Shown here: positions 1 through 5,655 of the stretch, piece after piece
Layout of the letters: each line of letters opens with the position of its first letter
Position numbering within the stretch: position 1 is the first letter of the stretch
Assembly (NCBI GenBank): GCA_946886325.1
Contig: CAMPIK010000055.1
Span: 1-9,977, forward strand
DNA: 9,977 bases
Direction: 5' to 3'
Source of the DNA: an uncultured Shinella sp.
Lineage (GTDB): Bacteria; Pseudomonadota; Alphaproteobacteria; Rhizobiales; Rhizobiaceae
Made by a program: the position numbers and the translations under genes
Notes under the pieces: generated by a model
Told to the model about the DNA's origin: nothing
Databases searched by the model: none
What the model saw: the letters and a program-made list of their open reading frames with translations, nothing else

Positions 1-524
1 ACCATGCAGGACAGATGCAGGAAGCTCCAGTTCTTGAGCATGACCTGCGTCAGGTCGGGAACCTCGATGAGAAGCGGAGATTCGCCGAGCCGTTCGACGG
101 TCTCGGTCCGTTCGAGATCGGCCACGCCGAAATGATAGTAGAAGGCATCGCCGCCGGTGATGGAGGCGAAATAGCAGTCGGCCCCGAAACGGGTCATCGC
201 GGCCTCGGCGGCGGACAGGTGGTCGGGCGACCAGATATCGTCGGAATCGAGGAAGGCGACGAAGGCCGTCTCGTCCGGAACATGGTCGAGCCCGGTATTG
301 CGCGCGCCGCCCGGTCCGGCATTCTCCTGGCGGATCACGCGGATGCGCGCGCGCTCTTCCGCCGAAAAAGAGTCTATGTCCCCGTCTGCCGGGCACGGCG
401 ACTGGTCATCGACGACAATGACGTCGAAGTCCCTGAACCCTTGCGCAAATACGGACGCGAGCGCACGCCGCAGGATGCCCGGCTCCTTCTGGTAGAAGGG
501 GATGATAACTGTCAGCTTCGCCAT
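1..524 (-). CDS. exoW: Succinoglycan glucosyltransferase ExoW (GT2), 5' part
   Basis: Partial gene on the minus strand: it starts at the ATG complementary to 522-524 and runs off the left edge after 174 complete codons, so roughly the N-terminal half is present (the family is about 320 residues). It is a family 2, GT-A fold glycosyltransferase. The N-terminus MAKLTVIIPFYQKEPGILRR is the typical nucleotide-binding strand, followed by VIVVDDQSP (about 35-43), NAGPGGARNTG (68-78) and the metal/UDP-binding FLDSDD (91-96). In S. meliloti ExoW adds the seventh sugar (a glucose) of the octasaccharide unit at the cytoplasmic face of the inner membrane. An AGGGA-type ribosome site lies about 9 nt before the ATG. 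It is divergent from exoT. The motifs show only a GT2 enzyme; the exoW name rests on position beside exoT and on the ExoW-like N-terminus. Confidence 0.88.
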   Translation of the reverse strand, partial: MAKLTVIIPFYQKEPGILRRALASVFAQGFRDFDVIVVDDQSPCPADGDIDSFSAEERARIRVIRQENAGPGGARNTGLDHVPDETAFVAFLDSDDIWSPDHLSAAEAAMTRFGADCYFASITGGDAFYYHFGVADLERTETVERLGESPLLIEVPDLTQVMLKNWSFLHLSCM

Positions 525-645
525 CTTTTCGTCCCTGTGGTTTCTCTAGAAAGAGTTTCGCTTGGTCTCCTCCCACGGGGGCGCGGCCGTTTCCGGCGCA
601 GGCTTTTGGTCTTCGTCGAGGCTCCTTTCGAGCAGGAATCCGCCC
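525..645. promoter_or_regulatory. Divergent exoW-exoT intergenic control region
   Basis: These 121 bp lie between the divergent starts of exoW and exoT, so promoters for both genes are expected here by layout. I can see a small interrupted palindrome, TTTC-TCTA-GAAA, at 541-552, and ribosome sites for each gene at the two ends. I found no -35/-10 pair good enough to name. The assignment as a control region is inference from gene orientation. Confidence 0.45.
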
Positions 646-2124
646 ATGTCCCAGCAGGTCAACGCGAAGTCGGTCACGCGAAACGTCGGCTGGAGCGTCC
701 TATCCAAGACAAGCACATTCGGGCTTAAATTTGTCACGGTGCCGATTCTTGCCCGCCTGCTGACGCCCGAAGAGTTCGGCGCGGTGGCCGTCGCGCTCGC
801 GCTCGTGCAGTTCCTGGCGATGATCGGCGGCGCGGGCCTTGCCTCCGCGCTGATCCTCGAAAAGACGCAGAACGAGGAGACGATTCACTCCGTTTTCTGG
901 GCCAATCTGGCGCTTGCCTGCCTGATGGCGGGCGGCCTCTACATCTGGGCCGAGCCGCTCGCCGGCTGGCTCGGCGCGGCCGATGCCGCCTCCCTTCTGC
1001 GCACCATGTGCCTGCTCATTCCCTTGCAGCTTGCCGGCGACGTCGCCTATGCGCTGGTCGCGCGGCGCATGCAGTTCAGCAAGGACGCCTTGTGGAGCAT
1101 GATTGCCGAATCGGTCGCGGCAATCATCGCCGTGCTGATGGCATTCGCGGGTTTCGGCGTCTGGGCACTTGTCGTCCAGCTTTTCGTGTCGGGCATTATC
1201 CGCCTCGGCGGGCTTTTCTTGGTCTCGCGCTATCTGCCGCGGCTTTGCTTTCGCGGGGGCAGCGTCGTCAGGCTCGGGCGCTTCAGCCTCGGGCTGATGG
1301 GGTCGGAGATCGCAAATTTCGTGACCTTCCAGTCGCCGATGGTCGTCATCTCGCGCTTTCTCGGCCTTGCCGATGCCGGCGCCTATTCCGCCGCCAACCG
1401 CTTTTCCAGCATTCCGAACCAGGTGGTGCTTTCGGCGGTCATGGGCGTGCTCTTCCCCGCCTTCAGCACGATGGCGCACGACCGCGAGCGCCGGTCGCAG
1501 GCGCTGATGCTGAGCACGCAGGTGACGACGCTGCTGCTCGCGCCGATGATGTTCGGTCTCTGGGCGCTTGCCGAACCGTCGATGCTGCTGCTCTTCGGTT
1601 CGCAATGGGCCGCCGCCTGGCCGGTGCTCGGCCTGCTTGCGCTGTCCAAGGGCATTCTCACGCCGTGCAGCACCTTCATTCCCTATCTCAAGGGATCGGG
1701 CCATGGCGGCGTGCTGTTCTGGTGGGCGATCGGCCGCGCTGTCGCCACCACTGCCGCCGTTGCGGCGGGCGCCTATAACGGCACGCTCGTCGATACGATG
1801 ATCGCGCTCTGCCTTGTGAACGCCGTGGTGCTGATCGGCTATTCCTGGGTGGTGTTTCGCGCCGACGGGATCGCATTCCTGTCCGGCTTCTACCCGTCGA
1901 TACGGCCGATGATCGCCGCAGCGCTCATGGCCGTCGCGGTGCGCTATGCGCTCGTCCACTATCTCGCGCCCGGTTTTCATCCGGTCCTGCAGGTGGCAAT
2001 CGGCACCGCCCTTGGCGGCGCGATCTATGGCGTTCTCGTCCTTCTGACCGAGCGTCCGCTGCTTCGAAAACTGGCGACGATGGCGCGACGGCCGAAGGCA
2101 TTGCCGGCAGCCGGCCTGCCTTGA
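646..2124 (+). CDS. exoT: Succinoglycan transport protein ExoT (Wzx/PST flippase family)
   Basis: Polytopic inner-membrane protein of 492 residues, close to the known ExoT length of about 494. The N-terminus (GWSVLSKTSTFGLKFVTVPILARLLTPEEFG, residues about 14-44, quoted in part) has the G-x-x-x-K ... ILARLL-x-P-x-x-FG pattern of the polysaccharide flippase (PST/Wzx, MOP superfamily) proteins, and hydrophobic helices continue along the whole length, twelve or more by eye. Family role: moving lipid-linked repeat units across the inner membrane. In S. meliloti exoT is needed for succinoglycan export and polymerisation and has been linked to low-molecular-weight product. I chose the ATG at 646 because AGGA (633-636) precedes it at a suitable distance and it gives the family length; an in-frame start at 562 would add 28 non-conserved residues. 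It is divergent from exoW, and a stem-loop follows the TGA by 7 nt. Confidence 0.92.
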   Translation: MSQQVNAKSVTRNVGWSVLSKTSTFGLKFVTVPILARLLTPEEFGAVAVALALVQFLAMIGGAGLASALILEKTQNEETIHSVFWANLALACLMAGGLYIWAEPLAGWLGAADAASLLRTMCLLIPLQLAGDVAYALVARRMQFSKDALWSMIAESVAAIIAVLMAFAGFGVWALVVQLFVSGIIRLGGLFLVSRYLPRLCFRGGSVVRLGRFSLGLMGSEIANFVTFQSPMVVISRFLGLADAGAYSAANRFSSIPNQVVLSAVMGVLFPAFSTMAHDRERRSQALMLSTQVTTLLLAPMMFGLWALAEPSMLLLFGSQWAAAWPVLGLLALSKGILTPCSTFIPYLKGSGHGGVLFWWAIGRAVATTAAVAAGAYNGTLVDTMIALCLVNAVVLIGYSWVVFRADGIAFLSGFYPSIRPMIAAALMAVAVRYALVHYLAPGFHPVLQVAIGTALGGAIYGVLVLLTERPLLRKLATMARRPKALPAAGLP

Positions 2125-2131
2125 GCCGGCC

Positions 2132-2160
2132 CCAATTCGCTCCCGCCGCGCCCGAATTGG
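2132..2160 (+). terminator. Stem-loop just after exoT, possible transcription end
   Basis: A perfect 8-bp inverted repeat, CCAATTCG (2132-2139) and CGAATTGG (2153-2160), with a 13-nt GC-rich loop, begins 7 nt after the exoT stop codon. No T-run follows it, so it does not look like a canonical intrinsic terminator. It could protect the 3' end of the exoT message or aid factor-dependent termination. The repeat is seen directly; the function is inference. Confidence 0.4.
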
Positions 2161-2185
2161 CGATGTCCGCATGGACCAGGCCAAG

Positions 2186-2204
2186 CAAAACAAAAAAAGT
2201 TTTG
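2186..2204. repeat. AT-rich inverted repeat CAAAAC-A7-GTTTTG
   Basis: A perfect 6-bp inverted repeat, CAAAAC (2186-2191) and GTTTTG (2199-2204), separated by seven A residues. It stands out strongly against the GC-rich surroundings and lies about 20 bp upstream of the candidate exoH -35 box. It could be an UP-like element, an intrinsic bend, or a site for an AT-preferring regulator. MucR is known to act on exo promoters in S. meliloti, so it is a reasonable candidate, but no specific binding motif is claimed here. Confidence 0.45.
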
Positions 2205-2223
2205 TGCCGCCTGCACCCCTGAA

Positions 2224-2252
2224 TTGCGGCTCGATCAGTATATTCTGATAAT
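2224..2252 (+). promoter_or_regulatory. Candidate sigma-70 promoter for the exoH-P operon
   Basis: TTGCGG (2224-2229) and GATAAT (2247-2252) are separated by exactly 17 bp. The -10 matches the consensus at 5 of 6 positions and the -35 at the conserved TTG. A start point near 2259 would give an exoH leader of about 230 nt. The spacer and -10 box contain a 5-bp inverted repeat, ATCAG-tatatt-CTGAT (2234-2249), placed where a bound regulator would block RNA polymerase. This is the best promoter-like sequence in the window outside genes. Evidence is sequence match only. Confidence 0.5.
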
Positions 2253-2304
2253 CTTCTAAGTCTTGCCGGTCGGCCACTTGGCCCGGATTGTCGATGCCGA
2301 TAAC

Positions 2305-2325
2305 GGCCGGTTTCGGGGACCGGCC
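2305..2325 (+). repeat. GC-rich stem-loop in the exoH leader
   Basis: A perfect 7-bp stem, GGCCGGT (2305-2311) with ACCGGCC (2319-2325), around a 7-nt loop. It lies about 45 nt downstream of the predicted transcription start and 165 nt before the exoH start codon. It is followed by AAATACT rather than a T-run, so it is not a standard terminator. A smaller palindrome, GGCCA-CT-TGGCC, sits just upstream at 2272-2283. Confidence 0.5.
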
Positions 2326-2358
2326 AAATACTGGTCATGTTGCATTGCAACCAAGAGC

Positions 2359-2398
2359 GCGCAGAAGTTTGCTGCGCCGCCATATTTTCTTCCGCAGC
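2359..2398 (+). repeat. Overlapping alternative hairpins in the exoH leader
   Basis: GCGCAG (2359-2364) can pair with CTGCGC (2372-2377) around a 7-nt loop. GCTGCG (2371-2376) can instead pair with CGCAGC (2393-2398) around a 16-nt loop. The two stems share 2372-2376 and so exclude each other, an arrangement seen in attenuators and switches. A further small repeat, GTTGC-ATT-GCAAC, precedes them at 2339-2351. The pairing is seen in the sequence; a regulatory role is inference and short GC-rich repeats can arise by chance. Confidence 0.35.
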
Positions 2399-2489
2399 AT
2401 CGCACACACTCTGATCCGTAGGCTCGAGTCTGCTCTTGTTTGAATGGCCGTTTTGGGGGGAACGGCACGCCAGAGGGGTGACGCAAACC

Positions 2490-3632
2490 GTGGATATCGA
2501 CGCATCCATTTCGGCCCGCATCAATATGATGCGCATCGTCCTGATCACCGGGATCATCTTCGTGCATGTTCCCTACGATCCGACGACGAGCCCCTATCTC
2601 GGCCAGTTCGGCGCGTTCGACTGGCTGCGTGTCTTCCTGGGCGACAGCCTCTTCCGCATAGGCGTGCCGTGCCTCAGCGCCATTTCCGGCTTTCTGCTCT
2701 TCCATCGCGGATGGGAGGGCTTCGACTACGGCCGGACGTTGCGCTCCAAGGCATCCACGATTCTCCTGCCCTTCCTTCTGTGGAACCTCGCCCTTCTCGC
2801 CGTCGTCTATGTCGCCCAGCTAAGAGGTATCGGCTTCGGCTACCTGCCGGATGTCGTCCATGCCACGCCGCGTGAACTGCTCAGCCTCGGCCTGGCGATC
2901 GAGGGCTGGCCGATCAACATTCCGCTCTATTTCCTGCGCGACCTGCTGCTCTGCCTCCTCCTTTCGCCGGTGATCGCGCTTGCCGTACTTCGCTATCCGC
3001 GCATCACGCTGGCGCTGATGCTCGCCTATGCCGTCCTGCCGCTGCCGAACGGGCTCTTCCTCAAGAAATCGATCCTGTTCGGCTTCAGCTTCGGCGTCTT
3101 CGCGGCGCTTCACCGCATCGATATCGCGCGCCTCGACCGGTTTGCCGACCTGGCGGTGCTCGGCACCCTGGTGATGGCGGTGCTGCTGTCGCTTGCGCTC
3201 TATGCGTTCGGCCCGGAGTTTCCCGTCTGGCTCGACATGCTGCGCAGCCTCGCCGCGATTGCCGGCATCTTCGGCGCCTGGGCGCTGTCCGCGCTGCTCG
3301 TGCGGACGGAGACCGGCAAGGCGCTGGCGCGGCTCGGCGGCCTCAGCTTCTGGATTTTCTGCGCGCACTACCCGCTGCTCGTCCTGTTCTGGATGGTCTG
3401 GAACCGCTTCGACGTCATCGATTATCCGCTGTTCTACGCCGTAAGCCCCGTTCTGGCGCTCGCCATTCTCGTGGCGACGCACGCAATCGCCCGGCGTCGC
3501 CTGCCGACGCTTCACGCCATCCTCACCGGCCGCCGACAGGGCGGCACAACACGACGGACAGAGGGGCGACGGACGGAGGGGCCACGCCAGGACCCGCCGG
3601 CAAAACCCGCCGCCATGGCACAACGGAGGTGA
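2490..3632 (+). CDS. exoH: Succinoglycan O-succinyltransferase ExoH (acyltransferase 3)
   Basis: Polytopic membrane acyltransferase of the acyltransferase-3 family; 380 residues with the start used here. TM1 carries the family histidine (RIVLITGIIFVHVP, His26), followed by Arg56 in FRIGVPCLSAISGF (55-68), PLYFLRDLL (145-153) and SFWIFCAHYPLL (286-297). In S. meliloti ExoH adds succinyl groups to the repeat unit; unsuccinylated polymer is cut poorly by ExoK and fails in nodule invasion. The start is uncertain: GTG 2490 has AGGGG (2474-2478) 11 nt upstream; GTG 2478 and TTG 2436 are in frame but have no well-placed ribosome site. The last 30 or so residues are an arginine-rich cytoplasmic tail holding a duplicated RRTEG. 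It is the first gene of the head-to-tail run, and its stop codon lies 5 nt before exoK. Confidence 0.88.
   Translation: MDIDASISARINMMRIVLITGIIFVHVPYDPTTSPYLGQFGAFDWLRVFLGDSLFRIGVPCLSAISGFLLFHRGWEGFDYGRTLRSKASTILLPFLLWNLALLAVVYVAQLRGIGFGYLPDVVHATPRELLSLGLAIEGWPINIPLYFLRDLLLCLLLSPVIALAVLRYPRITLALMLAYAVLPLPNGLFLKKSILFGFSFGVFAALHRIDIARLDRFADLAVLGTLVMAVLLSLALYAFGPEFPVWLDMLRSLAAIAGIFGAWALSALLVRTETGKALARLGGLSFWIFCAHYPLLVLFWMVWNRFDVIDYPLFYAVSPVLALAILVATHAIARRRLPTLHAILTGRRQGGTTRRTEGRRTEGPRQDPPAKPAAMAQRR
3552..3581 (+). repeat. 15-bp tandem repeat in the exoH 3' end
   Basis: Two adjacent 15-bp copies, CGACGGACAGAGGGG (3552-3566) and CGACGGACGGAGGGG (3567-3581), differ at one base. The unit is five codons and in frame, so ExoH contains RRTEG twice (residues 355-364). 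The single difference is synonymous (ACA/ACG, Thr), fitting a duplication later diverged at a third position. Confidence 0.85.
3625..3629 (+). promoter_or_regulatory. Ribosome binding site of exoK inside exoH
   Basis: GGAGG lies within the last codons of exoH, 8 nt before the ATG at 3638. It decides the exoK start: an in-frame GTG at 3629 overlaps the Shine-Dalgarno itself and can be dismissed. Confidence 0.8.
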
Positions 3633-3637
3633 CCGCA

Positions 3638-4429
3638 ATGATCCCTTATTCGCAAAATCGGCTGATCGCGCCTCTACTGGCCCTCGCGGCCTCCACTATG
3701 TTGGCTGGCGCGGTTTCGGCGCAGGACGGCGCCACCGGAACCTCCTTCGTCGAGGAGTTCGACCGGCTGGATACGCGCTTCTGGTACGTTTCCGACGGCT
3801 GGAACAACGGCGCGCACCAGAACTGCACCTGGTCGAAGAAGCAGGCGACGGTTGCCGGCGGCAGGCTCGAGCTCTCGTTCGATGCCGCACCAGCCGGCGA
3901 ACGCGACTATGCCTGCGGCGAAATCCAGACCCGCAAGCGCTACGGCCACGGCACCTACGAGGTGCGGATGAAATCCGCGACCGGGCCGGGCCTGAACTCG
4001 GCCTTCTTCACCTATATCGGCCCGACCGACAAGAAGCCGCATGACGAGATCGACTTCGAGGTTCTCGGCAAGAACACGGCGCAGGTGCAGGTGAACCAGT
4101 ATGTCTCCGGCAAGGGCGGCAACGAAAAGCTGATCGACGTGCCTGATGGAGCCGACAGCGGCTTCAACGACTATGCCTTCGTCTGGCAGAAGGACCGTAT
4201 CCGCTATTACCTCAACGGCGCGCTCGTGCACGAGGTGAACGATCCCGAAAAGCTGCCCGCCAACGCCCAGAAGATCTTTCTCTCGCTCTGGGGCACCGAC
4301 ACGCTGTCGGACTGGATGGGCCGCTTTTCCTTTGCCGGGCCGACGACGCTCACGGTGGACCGCGTGGCCTTTACCGCCGAGGGCGACGATTGCCAGTTCA
4401 CCGGCTCCGTCGCCTGCCTGCTGAACTGA
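3638..4429 (+). CDS. exoK: Secreted endo-beta-glycanase ExoK (GH16)
   Basis: Secreted glycoside hydrolase family 16 endo-beta-glucanase, 263 residues (known ExoK about 269). A Sec signal peptide is clear: a hydrophobic core at about 9-26 ending in VSA, with likely cleavage after residue 28 before QDG. The catalytic signature is HDEIDFEVLG (135-144): Glu137 nucleophile, Asp139 and Glu141 acid/base, the E-x-D-x-E spacing of the lichenase-like subgroup. Other family blocks are GEIQTRKRYGHGTYEVRMK (94-112) and FVWQKDRIRYYLNG (181-194). Cys252 and Cys260 near the C-terminus could form a disulphide. In S. meliloti ExoK cleaves nascent succinoglycan outside the cell to give shorter chains; succinylation by ExoH, encoded just upstream, favours cutting. 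Start at ATG 3638 by its strong GGAGG site. It is not needed to build the repeat unit but sits inside the operon, 11 nt ahead of exoL. Confidence 0.93.
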   Translation: MIPYSQNRLIAPLLALAASTMLAGAVSAQDGATGTSFVEEFDRLDTRFWYVSDGWNNGAHQNCTWSKKQATVAGGRLELSFDAAPAGERDYACGEIQTRKRYGHGTYEVRMKSATGPGLNSAFFTYIGPTDKKPHDEIDFEVLGKNTAQVQVNQYVSGKGGNEKLIDVPDGADSGFNDYAFVWQKDRIRYYLNGALVHEVNDPEKLPANAQKIFLSLWGTDTLSDWMGRFSFAGPTTLTVDRVAFTAEGDDCQFTGSVACLLN

Positions 4430-4440
4430 ACGCTGACCGG

Positions 4441-5655
4441 ATGTCGCCCATGCTGCGCGTGCTCTACCTCGTTCACGACCTCTCAGACCCCGCCGTGCGC
4501 CGGCGCGTGCTGATGCTGCAGGCAGGCGGCGCCGCCGTGACGCTGGCGGGCTTCCGGCGCGGCACGAACCGCCTTGCCGGCATCAAGGGGATCGAGCCGA
4601 TCGAACTCGGCGTCACCGAGGATGCGCGGTTTGCCCAGCGGGTCTTCGCGGTGGCCCGCGCCTCGGCGTCGCTTGGGCGCAGCCTGCGTGATATTGTCAG
4701 GCCCGACGTCATCGTCGCGCGCAATCTCGAGATGCTTGCGCTGGCCGACCGGGCCGCCGCGCGTTTCGGCGATGTGCCGATCGCCTATGAATGCCTCGAC
4801 GTGCATCGCCTCCTGCTGCGCGAGGACGGGCTCGGCCGTGCCATGCGCACCGCCGAGCGCCACATCGGCCGCCGCGTCGCGCTTCTCGTCACAAGTTCGC
4901 CGGCCTTCGTCGAGAACTATTTCAGGCCGCTTTCGAACATCCGGGCACCGGCCCATCTCGTCGAAAACAAGGTGCTGGAACTTGACGGTCCGCTCGCCGC
5001 GCCGGCCCCACGGGCTCGGCCCGCCGGGGTGCCCTGGCGGATCGGATGGTTCGGCGCGATCCGCTGCCACAAGTCGCTCGCGCTGCTTTCGCAGTTCACG
5101 CGGCAGATGGAGGGGCGTTTCGAAGTCGTCCTGCGCGGGCGGCCGGCCTATTCCGAGTTCGACGATTTCGACGGCGCGATTGCCCGCGAACCCTTCATCC
5201 GGTTCGAAGGGCCGTACCGCAACCCGGAAGACCTCGCCGGCATCTATGCGGATGTCGATTTCTCCTGGGCCATCGACTTCTTCGAGGAGGGGCTCAATTC
5301 CCGCTGGCTTCTGCCGAACAGGCTCTACGAGGGCTGCCGGCATGGCGCCCTGCCGATCGTTCTGGAGGGAACCGAGACGGCGCGGATGGCCGCTCAGCGC
5401 GGGATCGGCGTGGTCCTGCCCGACATCAGGCCCGAAACGCTGGTCGACCGGCTGGGGGCGTTCGATGAAGCGACCTACCGGACGCTATCCGCCAACCTGC
5501 TTGGTCTCGGACCGCGGCCCTGGATCATCGACCGCGCCGATTGCGTCGCCTTCGTCGAGCGCCTCGCGTCGCTCCGTCAGAAAGATGCCGCGGCCGCAAT
5601 GCCGCAGCCCCTCGCCCCTTTCGTTTCAACCAGGGTGGATTGCCATGACCGCTGA
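4441..5655 (+). CDS. exoL: Succinoglycan glucosyltransferase ExoL
   Basis: Glycosyltransferase of 404 residues, lacking the DxD GT2 pattern of its neighbours and more like a GT-B fold. The N-terminus RVLYLVHDLSDPAVRRRVLML opens a Rossmann-like domain (residues 5 onward, quoted in part). The C-terminal half begins with WRIGWFGAIRCHKS (199-212), typical of the GT4/GT1 donor domain, and FFEEGLNSRWLLPNRLYEG (280-298) with following HGALPIV resembles the donor-sugar loop of that fold. In S. meliloti ExoL is needed to add the third sugar, a glucose, to the lipid-linked unit. The start is ATG 4441, 11 nt after exoK; ATG 4450 is an alternative, and neither has a strong ribosome site, so translation may depend on coupling to exoK. 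The 3' end overlaps exoA by 11 bp. The fold assignment is from motifs only; the name rests on motifs plus position. Confidence 0.9.
   Translation: MSPMLRVLYLVHDLSDPAVRRRVLMLQAGGAAVTLAGFRRGTNRLAGIKGIEPIELGVTEDARFAQRVFAVARASASLGRSLRDIVRPDVIVARNLEMLALADRAAARFGDVPIAYECLDVHRLLLREDGLGRAMRTAERHIGRRVALLVTSSPAFVENYFRPLSNIRAPAHLVENKVLELDGPLAAPAPRARPAGVPWRIGWFGAIRCHKSLALLSQFTRQMEGRFEVVLRGRPAYSEFDDFDGAIAREPFIRFEGPYRNPEDLAGIYADVDFSWAIDFFEEGLNSRWLLPNRLYEGCRHGALPIVLEGTETARMAAQRGIGVVLPDIRPETLVDRLGAFDEATYRTLSANLLGLGPRPWIIDRADCVAFVERLASLRQKDAAAAMPQPLAPFVSTRVDCHDR

Larger units (their letters stand above)
2125..2489 (+). other. Non-coding exoT-exoH spacer (no convincing gene)
   Basis: About 365 bp without a supportable reading frame; the longest plus-strand frames starting with ATG are about 19 and 25 codons and have no ribosome site. 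In order it holds the exoT 3' stem-loop (2132-2160), an AT-rich tract around CAAAAC-A7-GTTTTG (2186-2204), a candidate promoter (2224-2252) and a series of inverted repeats up to about 2398. In S. meliloti the small gene exoI (secreted, staphylococcal-nuclease-like) lies between exoT and exoH; nothing resembling it is visible here on either strand. Confidence 0.6.

Noticed and set aside
562..645. 28-residue N-terminal extension of ExoT
   Set aside because: Low-complexity Ser/Gly-rich sequence with no family similarity visible; the ATG at 646 has a ribosome site and gives the usual length.
546..647. Small minus-strand frame (33 codons from ATG, longer from GTG) just upstream of exoW
   Set aside because: No ribosome site, overlaps the exoT start antisense, and its sequence has no recognisable motif. 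A leader peptide for exoW cannot be excluded, but nothing supports it.
2171..2248. 25-codon plus-strand frame in the exoT-exoH spacer
   Set aside because: No ribosome site, crosses the candidate promoter, and has no recognisable content.
700..2277. Very long minus-strand frame (525 codons) opposite exoT
   Set aside because: It is antisense to a clear membrane protein; its translation is rich in Arg, Gln, Glu and His without motifs, as expected of an antisense frame in GC-rich DNA.
2436..2489. TTG start giving an ExoH 18 residues longer
   Set aside because: No Shine-Dalgarno before the TTG, and the added residues precede the conserved first membrane helix without helping the family match.
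4390..4440. TTG start giving a longer ExoL overlapping exoK
   Set aside because: The extra residues are read from the exoK 3' end in another frame; ATG 4441 gives the expected length.
4574..5644. Plus-strand frame running through exoL into exoA
   Set aside because: The part upstream of 5645 is a Ser/Arg/Pro-rich shadow of exoL that merely lies in frame with exoA; GT2 motifs begin at the exoA ATG.
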